Shown piece by piece: positions 24,329 to 33,683 of a stretch of DNA of 64,000 bases. The notes below the pieces were generated by a model. The model was given only the letters and a program-made list of their open reading frames with translations. It ran no database searches and had not been told where the DNA came from. Both the position numbers and the translations under genes were made by a program. Source of the DNA: Gemmatimonadales bacterium (GTDB taxonomy: Bacteria > Gemmatimonadota > Gemmatimonadetes > Gemmatimonadales > GWC2-71-9). The DNA is taken from the NCBI GenBank assembly GCA_036279355.1, contig DASUJH010000025.1:1-64000 (forward strand). Reading direction: 5' to 3'. Every line of letters starts with the position of its first letter. Positions within the stretch are counted from its first letter, which is position 1.

Positions 24329-26059
24329 ATGCACATGTCGATGCGCATCCTGCCGGCAGCATCCGTCCTGTTCTGTCCACTGCTCCTTCTCTGGCCCGCC
24401 GCCGGCAGCGCGCAGGAAGTCGGCACGGCGGGACCCGGAGCGGGAGGCGTCCCCCGCGACATCAACGTGTCGCAGCAGATGCTGAGCGGCGCCGGCAGTC
24501 AGAACAACAACTGGCTGCACACCAACGGCAACTACGACCAGACCCGCTTCTATCCCGGCAACCAGATCAACACCGGCAACGTCAAGAAGCTCCGGCCGGC
24601 ATTCGTCTTCCAGACCGAAGTGCTGGAGACGATGGAAACCGCCCCGGTCATCGTGGACGGGACGATGTACATCACCACGGCGTACGACCACGTGTACGCG
24701 CTCGATGCCGCCACCGGCCAGCAGTTCTGGCACTACAAGCACCAGATGGGCCCGGTGACGACGTTCTGCTGCGGCCCGAACAATCGCGGCGTCGCCGTGA
24801 ACGGCGGCCGCGTGTACCTCGGCACCCTCGACTCGAAGCTGGTCGCGCTCGATGCCAAGACGGGCGAAGTGATTTGGCAGAAGCAGATCGCCGATCCGGA
24901 GCAGGGCTACAGCGAGACGATGGCCCCGACGGTGGTGGACGGCAAGGTGCTCATCGGCACCAACGGCGGCGAGTACGGCATCCGCGGCTTCGTGAAGGCG
25001 TTCGACGCCAACAGCGGCGACCTGCTCTGGACCTTCTACACGATTCCCGAGAAGGGGCACGAGGGGACGTTCTCGCCGACCGACGCCACGGGCCGCGACG
25101 AGCACCGCGACATCGCGGCGGAAAAGGCGGCGTTCGCCAAGGACGCGTCGTTCTACAAGACGCTGGGCGGCGGCGTGTGGATGAATCCCTCGGTCGATCT
25201 CAAGACCCGCACGATCTACTTCGTCGTCGGCAACCCCTCGCCCGACCTCTATGGCGCCATCCGGCCCGGCGACAACCTCTACACCGACGCGCTCGTGGCG
25301 CTCGATCTCGACAACGGCACCTACAAGTGCCACTTCCAGTACGTGCCGCACGACGTCTGGGACCTCGACGCGGTGAGCCCGACGATCCTGATCGACGCCA
25401 AGGACAAGAGCGGGAAGATGATTCCCGCCGTCATGCACGGCGGCAAGACCGGGCACGTGTACGTGCACGACCGGTCCAACTGCCAGCTCATCCGCTACTC
25501 CGAGGCGATGATCCCGCAGGAGAACATGTGGGTGCTGCCGGAGCCGAACGGCGCGCGCATGCTGCCCGGCGCCAACGGCGGCGTCGAGTGGTCGCCCATG
25601 GCGTTCAGCCCCAAGACCCGCCTGGCGTACGCGCTCAACCTGCACCAGCCGATGACCTATCACGTCGAGGAGGCGAACTACCCCGGCGGGTCGAAGCTCT
25701 GGCTGGGCGGCGCGTTCAAGACGATCCCGGCCGAGAAGCAGTGGGGCCGGCTCGCGGCGGTGAACGTGGACGATGGCAAGGTGGCGTGGAAGTACGACAC
25801 CGAGCAGCCGCTCATGGGCGCGGCACTGGCCACCGGCGGCGATCTCGTCTTCTTCGGCGAGGGCAACGGCAACTTCAACGCGCTCGACGCCAGGACGGGC
25901 AAGCGGCTCTGGAGCTTCAACTGCGGCGCCGGCGCCAACGCGATGCCGGTCTCCTACATGGTGGGCGGCAAGCAGTACATCGCCGAGGGCTGCGGGGGCA
26001 ACACGCAGATCGACTTCAAGCGCGGCAACAGCGTATTCGTGTACACGCTCGGCGATTGA
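24329..26059 (+). CDS. PQQ-dependent alcohol dehydrogenase (quinoprotein)
   Basis: 576 residues from ATG 24329 (ATG 24335 also possible), with a Sec signal peptide to about residue 28. The eight-bladed propeller shows repeated W-type docking motifs ([45 protein letters not shown]) and the vicinal disulfide CC in [11 protein letters not shown], which closes over PQQ. The active-site region [13 protein letters not shown] has D-x-D; the second Asp is the residue associated with lanthanide use. It oxidises an alcohol in the periplasm and passes electrons to the cytochrome encoded next, whose ATG overlaps this stop. Confidence 0.88.
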   Translation: MHMSMRILPAASVLFCPLLLLWPAAGSAQEVGTAGPGAGGVPRDINVSQQMLSGAGSQNNNWLHTNGNYDQTRFYPGNQINTGNVKKLRPAFVFQTEVLETMETAPVIVDGTMYITTAYDHVYALDAATGQQFWHYKHQMGPVTTFCCGPNNRGVAVNGGRVYLGTLDSKLVALDAKTGEVIWQKQIADPEQGYSETMAPTVVDGKVLIGTNGGEYGIRGFVKAFDANSGDLLWTFYTIPEKGHEGTFSPTDATGRDEHRDIAAEKAAFAKDASFYKTLGGGVWMNPSVDLKTRTIYFVVGNPSPDLYGAIRPGDNLYTDALVALDLDNGTYKCHFQYVPHDVWDLDAVSPTILIDAKDKSGKMIPAVMHGGKTGHVYVHDRSNCQLIRYSEAMIPQENMWVLPEPNGARMLPGANGGVEWSPMAFSPKTRLAYALNLHQPMTYHVEEANYPGGSKLWLGGAFKTIPAEKQWGRLAAVNVDDGKVAWKYDTEQPLMGAALATGGDLVFFGEGNGNFNALDARTGKRLWSFNCGAGANAMPVSYMVGGKQYIAEGCGGNTQIDFKRGNSVFVYTLGD

Positions 26060-26661
26060 TGCCCGCCGGGCGGGGCATGCGTCGTATCGGAGTTCCGTGC
26101 GTTGCCGCCGCGGCGAGCTTGGCACTCGTTGCCGCGGCGGCGGCGCAGGACACCACCGCGGGGCAATCCAGGGCGCAGATATGCACGGCGTGCCACGGGC
26201 CGGGCGGCAGCTCGGCCCAGCCGCTCGTGCCCAATCTCGCCGGCCAGACCTCCCGATACCTTTATCTCCAACTCAAGGACTTCAAGGAAGACCGCCGGGC
26301 GGACCCGCTCATGACGCCCGTCGCCAAGTCGCTCGAGCGGCAGGACATGTACGACGTGGCCGCGTATTTCTCCGCGCAACCGCTGCACCCCGCCGAATTC
26401 AAGACCGATCCGGCGCGCGTGGCGCGCGGCGAGAAGAAGGCGGCCGAGACGCTCTGCACCATGTGCCACCTGGGGGAGTTCAAGGGGCAGAACGAGATTC
26501 CGCGCGTGGCGGGGCAGCAGCACGACTATGTGGTGAAACAGCTCACGGCGTTCAAGACCGGCACACGGACGAACGACGCGGGAACCATGGCGAGCGTCGC
26601 CAAGACGCTTTCGGACGAAGACATCGAGGATCTGGCGCACTATCTCGCAAGCCTTCGGTGA
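26059..26661 (+). CDS. Di-heme c-type cytochrome (c4-like)
   Basis: 200 residues with a signal peptide (CVAAAASLALVAAAAAQ). Two heme attachment motifs, CTACH (about residue 42) and CTMCH (about residue 134), each followed by a domain with a Met ligand candidate (RRADPLMTPVAKSL and TNDAGTMASVAKTL). This duplicated layout is cytochrome c4-like. The start overlaps the dehydrogenase stop (TGATG), so it is almost certainly the direct electron acceptor of the PQQ enzyme in the periplasm, feeding a terminal oxidase. Confidence 0.88.
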   Translation: MPAGRGMRRIGVPCVAAAASLALVAAAAAQDTTAGQSRAQICTACHGPGGSSAQPLVPNLAGQTSRYLYLQLKDFKEDRRADPLMTPVAKSLERQDMYDVAAYFSAQPLHPAEFKTDPARVARGEKKAAETLCTMCHLGEFKGQNEIPRVAGQQHDYVVKQLTAFKTGTRTNDAGTMASVAKTLSDEDIEDLAHYLASLR

Positions 26662-26782
26662 CCTCACGCGCGCCCGCCGCGGCCTTCCGCCCCGGCTCGC
26701 CGCCGCGCTCGCGTTCGGGGCGGCGGGCGCGCTGCTGCCGGCGGTCTGGTTCGGCCCCGTTCTCGTCACCAGCCGAGATTGG

Positions 26783-27121
26783 GTGAGTTGGCTCCTCTAC
26801 CTGGGCCTGCCCGCGCTGGCGGCTGCTGCCGCGGGCGCGCTCTTCGGCCGGCCGCTGGTGGCGCCGTCGGGCCCGGGGCGCGACGGCGCGGCCATGCTGC
26901 GCGGGGCCGGCATCGCGACGGTCGCCCTCATCTTCTTCGCCCCGCTCTATGCCTGCGTGGTCAAGTGGACCGAGCCGGGATGGACCAGCGTGGTCGGCCT
27001 CACGCTCCTCGTCATCTTTTTCGCGGCGCTCGCCATGTGGTGGGCGCTCGCCGCCATGGGCGGGCTCGTGGGCTGGGCGCTCTACCGGTTCTCGCTCCGC
27101 GCGGGGCGGCCGGGCGCCTGA
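26783..27121 (+). CDS. Small integral membrane protein
   Basis: 112 residues if the GTG at 26783 is the start. Three membrane spans: LLYLGLPALAAAAAGALFG, GIATVALIFFAPLYACVV and VVGLTLLVIFFAALAMWWALAAMGG. The same frame stays open upstream to about 26657 and encodes another hydrophobic stretch (AALAFGAAGALLPAVWFGP) but without a standard start codon, so the true N-terminus may be longer or a first helix was lost. It follows the cytochrome gene on the same strand. No family recognised. Confidence 0.5.
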   Translation: MSWLLYLGLPALAAAAAGALFGRPLVAPSGPGRDGAAMLRGAGIATVALIFFAPLYACVVKWTEPGWTSVVGLTLLVIFFAALAMWWALAAMGGLVGWALYRFSLRAGRPGA

Positions 27122-27202
27122 GGCGGCCCCGCGCCGCGCCGGCCGTTGCGGTCGGGAGCCGCGGCGCGCAGCTTGGGTGGGCCACTTGCTCCGGAGGACC
27201 CC

Positions 27203-27436
27203 ATGGCACAATGTGAAGTCTGCGGCAACGACTACGAGCTGTCGTTTCAGGTCGTCGCCGCCGGCCATACCCATACGTTCGACAGCTTCGAGTGCGCCAT
27301 CAACAAGCTGGCGCCGATTTGCGACCACTGCGGCTGCAAGATCATCGGCCACGGCATCGCGGCCAGCGGCACGTTCTACTGCTGCGCCCATTGCGCGCGC
27401 AAGGAAGGCGTCACGACGGTAGCGGACCGCGCGTAG
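27203..27436 (+). CDS. Small cysteine-rich zinc-binding protein (metallothionein-like)
   Basis: 77 residues from ATG 27203, preceded by GGAGGACCCC. Ten cysteines occur in pairs or clusters: CEVCG, FEC, CDHCGC and YCCAHC, with several His residues (GHTHTF, GHG). The arrangement of two zinc-ribbon knuckles is like the small proteins often labelled prokaryotic metallothionein. It probably binds zinc and may buffer metals. It is a single gene between a membrane protein and a methyltransferase. Confidence 0.7.
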   Translation: MAQCEVCGNDYELSFQVVAAGHTHTFDSFECAINKLAPICDHCGCKIIGHGIAASGTFYCCAHCARKEGVTTVADRA

Positions 27437-27466
27437 GCGACAGCGAACGCGACAGCGAACGCGAAC
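27437..27466. repeat. 12-bp tandem repeat
   Basis: GCGACAGCGAAC occurs twice in tandem, followed by GCGAAC and a GCGCGC run, in the short gap between the zinc protein and the methyltransferase. Confidence 0.6.
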
Positions 27467-27517
27467 GCGCGCGCGCCAGGCGGCGCGGCGGCGGCGATGA
27501 ACTCGCGAGGTGCGGCG

Positions 27518-28330
27518 ATGACGACGTACGCGATTCGCGGCGGTGAAGAGGGCGCGCGGCGGCTCGAGCTGGTCGCGCATATCATGGAACCGGCGACCGC
27601 AGCGCTCCACGCGGCCGCCGGCGTCGGTCCCGGCATGACCTGCCTCGACTTCGGCTGCGGGCCCGGACACGTGAGCCGCGCGCTGGCTCGGCGGGTCGCA
27701 CCGGGCGGACGCGTCGTCGGCATCGACGTCGACGCGGTCAAGCTCGACGCGGCCCGGCGCGAGTGCGACCGCGCCGGCCTCGCCAACGTCGAGTTCCGGA
27801 TGAGCGACGCGACCCTGTGGGCCGAGCCGGACAGCTACGACGTCGCGTACGGCCGCTTCATCATGTCGCACCTCGCCGAGCGCGGGGCGATCATCGGCCG
27901 GCTGGTCGAGGCGCTCCGCCCGGGTGGAGTGCTGATGCTGGAGGACATCGAATTCGCCGGCTCCTTCTGCTGGCCGCCGAATGCCGCCTATACCCGGTAT
28001 TGCGAGCTCTACGGCGCCGTCATTGCGCGGCGCGGCGGCGACCCCGATCTCGGCCCGCGGTTGTACCCGCTCTGCGTCGACGCGGGACTCGAGGACGTGC
28101 ATGTCGGAGTCGTGCAGTTCGTCCATGCCGCCCGCGCGCCCGAGAAGCAGCTCTGTCTGACGACGATGGTGAACATCTGCGACGCGGTCGAGGCCGAGGG
28201 GCTCGCGAGCAGCGAGGAGCTGGCGGAGACCGTCGCCGCGCTCGCCGCATTCACCGACGACCCGCGGTCGCTCCTGGGCTCGCCCCGCGTTTTCCAGGTG
28301 TGGGGACGGAAGCCCGCACGCCGCAGCTGA
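27518..28330 (+). CDS. Class I SAM-dependent methyltransferase
   Basis: 270 residues from ATG 27518 (a longer form from 27497 is possible). Motif I is CLDFGCGPGHVSRALA, with the following acidic strand VVGIDVDAVKL and a DATLWAEP/DSYDVAYGRFIMSHL region for motifs II-III. The C-terminal third resembles that of the methyltransferase at 28823, suggesting a paralogous pair. It methylates a small molecule not identifiable from sequence. The next gene starts five bases downstream, so they form one operon. Confidence 0.85.
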   Translation: MTTYAIRGGEEGARRLELVAHIMEPATAALHAAAGVGPGMTCLDFGCGPGHVSRALARRVAPGGRVVGIDVDAVKLDAARRECDRAGLANVEFRMSDATLWAEPDSYDVAYGRFIMSHLAERGAIIGRLVEALRPGGVLMLEDIEFAGSFCWPPNAAYTRYCELYGAVIARRGGDPDLGPRLYPLCVDAGLEDVHVGVVQFVHAARAPEKQLCLTTMVNICDAVEAEGLASSEELAETVAALAAFTDDPRSLLGSPRVFQVWGRKPARRS

Positions 28331-28334
28331 GGCC

Positions 28335-28826
28335 ATGCCGGCACGCAGGCCGGTGAATCGACGCGCCGCGCCGACGCACTCGATCGCCACGATCGGCTAT
28401 CAGGGCGCCACCGCACGGAACGTGGTCGACACGCTGCTGGCCGCCGGCATCGATCTGCTCGTCGATGTGCGCGCCGTCGCCAGCTCGCGCCGCCCCGGCT
28501 TTTCCAAGTCGCTGCTCGCCGCGCACCTGATGGAAGGCGGCATCGAGTACCTCCATCTCCGCGCGCTCGGCACGCCGGCCGCGGGGCGCGCCGCCGCCCG
28601 CGCCGGGCGGCATGAAGAAATGCGGACGATCTACCTGGGCCACCTCGTGCTGCCGGAGGCGCAGGCGGCGCTCGATGCGTTGGCCGACCTGGTGCGCGCC
28701 GGCCGCCGCGCCTGCCTCCTCTGCTTCGAGGCCGACGCCGCCCACTGCCACCGGAGCATGGTGGCCGCCGCACTCGACGCGCTGGTGCCGGTGCGCGTCG
28801 TCCACCTCGACCCGTCCGGAGCATGA
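28335..28826 (+). CDS. DUF488 family protein
   Basis: 163 residues. The family signature is complete: IATIGYQGATARNVVDTLLA, LLVDVRAVASSRRPGFSKS (the D-V-R and P-x-F motifs), YLHLRALGTP, and CLLCFEADAAHCHRSMVA with the conserved Cys/His. DUF488 proteins are cytosolic and of unknown activity. Overlaps the next methyltransferase by four bases (ATGA), so three genes are coupled. Confidence 0.85.
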   Translation: MPARRPVNRRAAPTHSIATIGYQGATARNVVDTLLAAGIDLLVDVRAVASSRRPGFSKSLLAAHLMEGGIEYLHLRALGTPAAGRAAARAGRHEEMRTIYLGHLVLPEAQAALDALADLVRAGRRACLLCFEADAAHCHRSMVAAALDALVPVRVVHLDPSGA

Positions 28827-29656
28827 CCATGGCCCCCGCAGCGCCCAGCTACGCGCTCGGCCACTCCGAGGCGGAGCTCGAGCGGCTGATCCAGCAGTCG
28901 CGATTCTTCGGCGAGCTGACCGAGGAGCTGTTCCAGCGCGCCGGCATCCTCCCCGGCATGCGCGTGCTCGACATCGGCTGCGGCCCGGGCGACGTGTCGT
29001 TTCTCGCCGCGCGCGTGGTGGGGCCATCGGGCTCGGTGCTCGGCGTCGACCGCTCGGCCGACGCCATCCGCCTCGCGCGCGAGCGGGCCGCGGGCGCCGG
29101 GCTCACGAACGTCACCTTCGCCGAGGGCAGCCTCGACGAGCTCGACGTGGGCGGGGAGTTCGACGCGCTCGTCGGCCGCCTCGTGCTCCTGTATCTCGCC
29201 GACCCGGCGGCCACCCTGCGGCGGCTCCGGCGGCATCTCAAGGCCGGCGCGCTCGTCGTGATGCACGAGATGATCATGAGCACCGCCGTCGCCCTGCCCG
29301 CGTACCCGCTCTTCGAAAACGTCGGCTGGTGGGTCCTCGAGTCGTTCAGGCGGAGCGGCGCGGACACCGAGATGGGCGCGAAGCTCTTGACGACGTTCGT
29401 CGACGCCGGACTGCCGGCGCCGCAGATGGTGATGCGCAATCGGATCGACGGCGGCCCCGGTGCCCCCACGTACGCCGCGCTCGCGCATCTGATCCGCAGC
29501 CTGCTCCCCGCGATCGAGCGCTACGGCGTGGCGACGGCCGACGAAATCAGGATCGATACGCTGGCCGACCGCCTCCGCGAGGAAACCGTCCGGGGGCGCG
29601 GTGTCGTCATCGCGCCCGCGCTGGTAGGCGCGTGGGCCGTCGAGCCGGGGGGGTAG
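28823..29656 (+). CDS. Class I SAM-dependent methyltransferase (paralogue)
   Basis: 277 residues with motif I VLDIGCGPGDVSFLAARVVG, acidic end of strand 2 in LGVDRSADAIRLARE, and FDALVGRLVLLYLADPAATL. The GRLVLLYL helix and HEMIMST-AL-AYPLF segment parallel GRFIMSHL and EDIEFAGSFCWPPN of the gene at 27518. The acceptor substrate is unknown. It ends 110 bases before the kinase gene; a GC-rich hydrophobic tail frame (to 29712) follows but looks non-coding. Confidence 0.85.
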   Translation: MTMAPAAPSYALGHSEAELERLIQQSRFFGELTEELFQRAGILPGMRVLDIGCGPGDVSFLAARVVGPSGSVLGVDRSADAIRLARERAAGAGLTNVTFAEGSLDELDVGGEFDALVGRLVLLYLADPAATLRRLRRHLKAGALVVMHEMIMSTAVALPAYPLFENVGWWVLESFRRSGADTEMGAKLLTTFVDAGLPAPQMVMRNRIDGGPGAPTYAALAHLIRSLLPAIERYGVATADEIRIDTLADRLREETVRGRGVVIAPALVGAWAVEPGG

Positions 29657-29765
29657 TCATTCTCGCCGTCGTGCTGGTGCTGCTCCGCTACGTGCTCGTC
29701 CATTACGCCTGACGCACCGCCTCCGTCTGGCGATTTCGCGCCCGCCGGGCCACCTTCACAGCCAA

Positions 29766-31796
29766 ATGACCGATCTCGCCGCGCAGCTCCAGGCCACCCT
29801 GGGCGACGCATATCGCCTCGACCGCGAGCTGGGCGGCGGTGGGATGTCGCGCGTCTTCCTGGCCCATGAGACGGCGCTCGGCCGGCGGGTGGTGGTCAAG
29901 GTGCTGCTGCCCGAGCTCGCGGCGGGTGTGAGCGTGGAGCGCTTTCGGCGCGAGATCCAGCTGGCGGCGCAGCTCCAGCACCCGCACATCGTCCCGCTGC
30001 TCTCTGCCGGCGAGTCGGAGGGGCTGCCGTTTTTCACGATGCCGTTCATCGCGGGCGAATCGCTCAGGGTGCGCCTCGGCCGCGAAGGCGAGCTGCCGAT
30101 CAACGAGACGCTGCGCATCCTGCGCGATGTGGTGTCGGCAATCGCATACGCCCACGGCCACGGCGTCATGCACCGCGACATCAAGCCGGACAACGTGCTG
30201 CTCTCGGGCGGTGTCGCGGTGGTCACCGACTTCGGCGTGGCCAAGGCGCTGCGCGAGTCGGGGACGAGCAGCCACGCGATCGGCGACGCCGAGGCGGGCC
30301 CCACGGCGCTCACCTCGATGGGCATCGCCCTCGGTACGCCGGCGTACATGGCGCCCGAGCAGGCCACCGCCGATCCCACGACCGACCACCGCGCGGACAT
30401 CTACGCCTTCGGTGCCATGGCGTACGAAATGCTCGCGGGGCGAGCGCCGTTTGCCGGCCGCTCGCCCCAGGCCACGCTCGCCGCGCATGCGATCGAAGCG
30501 CCCGAATCGGTGGACCGGCTCCGTCCCGGCGTGCCGCCATTGCTCGGCACACTCGTCATGCAGTGCCTCGCCAAGCGACCGGCCGATCGGCCACAGACGG
30601 CGCTCGAGGTGCAGCACACGCTGGACGCGATCGGAACGCCGACCGGCGGTACCACGCCCACGCGCGTCGTCGCACCCGCAGGGCGCGGCACCGCCGCGGC
30701 GACGACGCCGGCCGGCACGCACCCCGGCGGCGATGCTGACGCACCGGAAGCGGCGGGGACGCCCACGGGCCACGGACAACGGGGGCGCGCGGTGACGCTC
30801 GCCGCGGCCGGCGGTGTGCTCGTGCTTGCCGCGGCCGTCCTGCTCCGGCAGGCGCGCACGCCCAACCCGCAGTCGGGACCGACTGAGGCGCCGATCACGT
30901 CGCCGGCTGCGGCGCCCGCGGTGCCGTCGCCGCCGAAGCCAGCGGCGCCGGCTGCTTCAGCGGGGGACTCGGCAGCGGCAGATTCGTCCCCCGCGGCCGC
31001 GCAGGCGCAGCGACCGGAGCACGCGGCGCCGGAGAAGCACGAAGCCGAATCGGCGAGAACTCGGCCTCCGACCGCTGCACCGGTCAGACGTGCGCGGGCC
31101 CGGGATTCGTCGGCGGGAGCGGCCCGGGATTCGCTCGCCGCCGCGGCCCGAGAGCGCAAAGCGCAACTATCCGCGCCCCCAACATCCGCGCGGCAACCAT
31201 CCGCGCCGCCACCAGCGCTTCGCGATTCCGCCCGCCGCACCGCACCGAGCGACTCCGCCCTTGCGCGCGTTCGCCCGCGGGACTCGGCGGTCCCTGCGCC
31301 GGTGACGCCTTCCCTTACGCCGCGGGTGAGCGCGCCGCCCTCATCGAGCGCGGTTCTTCCGCAGCGCGCCTCGTCGGCCGCAGTGACCCCCTCCCCCTCG
31401 CCGTCGGCTCAGTCGCAGGCGCCCCCACCCCCGCCCCCGCCGGCGGCGGCGCCGCGGCCGGCCCAGGTCGATGCGCGCGCGGCGATTCGCGGCCTCGTCG
31501 CCGACTACGCGGCCGCAGTCCGGTCGCGCAGCGTGGCCGACCTCCGCCGCATCTATCCGGCAATGACCGCTTCGCAGCAGCAGTCGTGGGAGCAGTTTTT
31601 CACGATCGTGAGCCACGTCGACGCGCAGCTTGGGCTCGCGCAGCTCTCGATCGGAACGGGCGCGGCCGACGGACAGGTGACCGGCTCCTACACCTACACC
31701 AACGAGAGCACACACCGGCGCGAGGAGCAGGCGATTTCCTTCCACGCGGCGTTCCGGCTCGCGCCGGGCGGCTGGCAGATCAGCGAGGTGCGCTAG
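29766..31796 (+). CDS. Transmembrane Ser/Thr protein kinase with C-terminal SnoaL-like domain
   Basis: 676 residues. Kinase domain 1-285: glycine loop LGGGGMSRVFLA, Lys in VVVKVLLPEL, catalytic loop MHRDIKPDNVLL, DFGVAKAL and GTPAYMAPEQA, all intact. A low-complexity linker (285-345), one membrane span (VTLAAAGGVLVLAAAVLL, about 340-357) and a long Pro/Ala/Ser-rich stretch (360-580) follow. Residues about 585-676 look like a SnoaL/NTF2-type fold (AAIRGLVADYAAAVRSRSVA, YTNESTHRREEQAISFHAAF), exposed outside. The N-terminal sequence is typical of Gemmatimonadota kinases, which are numerous per genome. Confidence 0.88.
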   Translation: MTDLAAQLQATLGDAYRLDRELGGGGMSRVFLAHETALGRRVVVKVLLPELAAGVSVERFRREIQLAAQLQHPHIVPLLSAGESEGLPFFTMPFIAGESLRVRLGREGELPINETLRILRDVVSAIAYAHGHGVMHRDIKPDNVLLSGGVAVVTDFGVAKALRESGTSSHAIGDAEAGPTALTSMGIALGTPAYMAPEQATADPTTDHRADIYAFGAMAYEMLAGRAPFAGRSPQATLAAHAIEAPESVDRLRPGVPPLLGTLVMQCLAKRPADRPQTALEVQHTLDAIGTPTGGTTPTRVVAPAGRGTAAATTPAGTHPGGDADAPEAAGTPTGHGQRGRAVTLAAAGGVLVLAAAVLLRQARTPNPQSGPTEAPITSPAAAPAVPSPPKPAAPAASAGDSAAADSSPAAAQAQRPEHAAPEKHEAESARTRPPTAAPVRRARARDSSAGAARDSLAAAARERKAQLSAPPTSARQPSAPPPALRDSARRTAPSDSALARVRPRDSAVPAPVTPSLTPRVSAPPSSSAVLPQRASSAAVTPSPSPSAQSQAPPPPPPPAAAPRPAQVDARAAIRGLVADYAAAVRSRSVADLRRIYPAMTASQQQSWEQFFTIVSHVDAQLGLAQLSIGTGAADGQVTGSYTYTNESTHRREEQAISFHAAFRLAPGGWQISEVR

Positions 31797-31802
31797 CCGC
31801 CG

Positions 31803-33143
31803 TCAGAAGTTGTACTCGAGCCCCGCCGTCCAGATGAGGTTCGGCCGGAGCCCGCCGCGGTTGAGCGGCCACTCGGTGTTGGCGATGAAGGTGACGCCCT
31901 GCACCGCCGTGAGCTTGACGCCGAGCGAAGCATCGACCAGATCGTCGCGGGTGTCGGGGATCGTGGTGGGCGTGATGACGCGGCGGTAGGGTGACTGGAT
32001 CACGACCGGCGCCGGCACCACGAGCGGATTGGTGCCGACCTGCAGCTCGGAGATGACGTCCGCCGCGAGCGTAGCCCACGGCGCCAAGAGCTGGTCGAAC
32101 CCCGCCGTGGCCAGCACCGCGTCGGTCTGGAACTCGCCGCCGCGGTAGGCATACCCCACGTTCACGTGCGGCGAGAAGGCGCCGAACCGGGCCGACGCCA
32201 CGGCGAGCCCGCGCACGGCAAAGGCGCCCGCGCCGAGCAGGTCCTCTTCGCTGCCGGTCGGGAAGCGCACGTCGGCGAGGAGCGCGAGCGAGAGCGGATC
32301 GCCCCGGCGCAGGTTGACCTTGGCTCGCGCGGCCACGTCGCCCAGGCCCGTCGCCGCTCCCTCGACGAAGCGCGTCGCGGTGAGCACCGGATTGGTGGGC
32401 GTGCCGCCGAAGAAGTGGACGGCGGGCGGCGGCCCGAACGGGTTGATCTGCGCGCTGCTGTTGCCGCGCATCGAGGTGGTGACGATCGGCAACACGACCC
32501 CGAGGTCCACCCGATCGGTGATGCCGTAGGTGAGCAGAAACGAGGTGACCGTGACGTGGATGTCGAGCGCGAGCCCGAGGTCGATCGTCTCGTTCTCGAC
32601 CGTCGGCACGCCCATGAGCGAGCAGTCGCCCCCCGCCACCGAATCACAGCCGGGAAAGTCCACGTTGGCGTGGGTGAAGGTGAAGCGTACATTGTCGAGG
32701 TCCACGCCGCGGAACGTCTTGAAGCTGAGGCCCGTGCGGGTCACCCCCGCCAGCATGCGCCCGCGGCCCAGCGTCTGCGCGCGCTCGCCGAAGATGGGCC
32801 CCGCCGATGTCGACGTGCGGGTCGGCACGCCGCCCTCGAAGCTGAACGTCGAGCCGCCGCTCGCCGCGCTCACCGGCACGTCCGCCGCGCTGCTCCCCAC
32901 CGCGTCGGTGAGGAAGGCAATCACCGTTCCGTTGCTCGAGGCCGCCGAGGGAATGAAGTGGCTGCCGTGGATGCGGATCGACTCGGGATTGTTGGGATCG
33001 CCCGAGCCGCCGAGGAAGAGCGGGTCCTGGCCGGCGGTAAAGATGAAGAGCTGCGAAATCTGATCGCGGAGGTGCTGGGCGTACGCGGGCGCCGGGAGGG
33101 CAGCGGGCACGGCCAGCGCGACGGTCACGAGAAGGCGGCGCAT
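31803..33143 (-). CDS. Outer-membrane beta-barrel protein (transporter-like)
   Basis: 446 residues with a signal peptide (VTVALAVPAALPAPAYAQ). The body is a series of amphipathic strands such as LLTYGITDRVDLGVVLPIVT, LSLALLADVRFPTGSEED, FSPHVNVGYAYRGGEF and VSLGVKL-type repeats, and it ends in the C-terminal signature LIWTAGLEYNF (final Phe). PTGSEEDLLGAG resembles the loop of the phenol/alkane OM-channel (MetA-pathway) type of proteins. It likely sits in the outer membrane; ligand unknown. It converges with the kinase gene and is divergent from the small gene at 33312. Confidence 0.7.
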   Translation of the reverse strand: MRRLLVTVALAVPAALPAPAYAQHLRDQISQLFIFTAGQDPLFLGGSGDPNNPESIRIHGSHFIPSAASSNGTVIAFLTDAVGSSAADVPVSAASGGSTFSFEGGVPTRTSTSAGPIFGERAQTLGRGRMLAGVTRTGLSFKTFRGVDLDNVRFTFTHANVDFPGCDSVAGGDCSLMGVPTVENETIDLGLALDIHVTVTSFLLTYGITDRVDLGVVLPIVTTSMRGNSSAQINPFGPPPAVHFFGGTPTNPVLTATRFVEGAATGLGDVAARAKVNLRRGDPLSLALLADVRFPTGSEEDLLGAGAFAVRGLAVASARFGAFSPHVNVGYAYRGGEFQTDAVLATAGFDQLLAPWATLAADVISELQVGTNPLVVPAPVVIQSPYRRVITPTTIPDTRDDLVDASLGVKLTAVQGVTFIANTEWPLNRGGLRPNLIWTAGLEYNF

Positions 33144-33297
33144 GCAGTTTGCTGGCGAAATGGTGGAGGGGCACCGGACGTCACCGGCCCGCCATGACTA
33201 GCACGGATTCGACCACTCGGCAAGGGGCGCTGCAGAGCGTGTCGCCGGCGGCGTCGGACCGGCTGCACGGAAGCGAGCCGCCGTACGGATTCCCGGT

Positions 33298-33303
33298 TAG
33301 ATT
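33298..33303 (+). promoter_or_regulatory. TAGATT -10-like box before a leaderless GTG
   Basis: TAGATT is followed by eight bases and then GTG 33312. It fits the short-leader pattern seen at five other starts. Confidence 0.4.
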
Positions 33304-33311
33304 TCGGCCGC

Positions 33312-33620
33312 GTGCACGACTTGGCGCGCGATCCGACCTCTGAAATCGAGACTCACGTGAGCAGCTATAAAGTCGAACAGCGGCGCCTGGTCCACCGCGG
33401 CCGAGAGTTCCATTTCGTGTCCTACGAGGGCCGGGTCGCCAACGAGCGCCGCGGGGAGTCCGCCCTGCCGCCCATGTGGTTTCTCATGAGCGAAGGCAAG
33501 CGCCGCGAGGTGATGCCGCAGACGATGGACCAGCCGGTCGAGGAAATCGACGGCGCGCTGCTGCGCTGGGTCGATGAGCAGGTGTTCGGGCTGGTCAGCG
33601 GCAGAGTGCGCTCCGCGTGA
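33312..33620 (+). CDS. Conserved hypothetical protein
   Basis: 102 residues from GTG 33312, with a second in-frame GTG at 33357 that would give an 87-residue form (VSSYKVEQRRLVHRG). No known domain is recognised. The sequence alternates charged and aromatic residues (REFHFVSYEGRVANERRGES, PPMWFLMSEGKRREVMP), resembling a small beta-rich cytosolic protein. The upstream GTG is preferred because a -10-like TAGATT box ends eight bases before it. Confidence 0.55.
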   Translation: MHDLARDPTSEIETHVSSYKVEQRRLVHRGREFHFVSYEGRVANERRGESALPPMWFLMSEGKRREVMPQTMDQPVEEIDGALLRWVDEQVFGLVSGRVRSA

Positions 33621-33650
33621 TGGCGCGCTGACAGGCGCCGCCGGCTCCGC

Positions 33651-33656
33651 TATCTT
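33651..33656 (+). promoter_or_regulatory. TATCTT -10-like box
   Basis: TATCTTCGCC occurs 27 bases before ATG 33684, the same word as upstream of the PhnB-like gene. Confidence 0.4.
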
Positions 33657-33683
33657 CGCCAGGCAACCCGGAGATCGACCTCG

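Noticed and set aside
29656-29712. Hydrophobic tail frame after the second methyltransferase
   Set aside because: Too short, with no start codon or ribosome site, and it is merely the continuation of a shadow frame.
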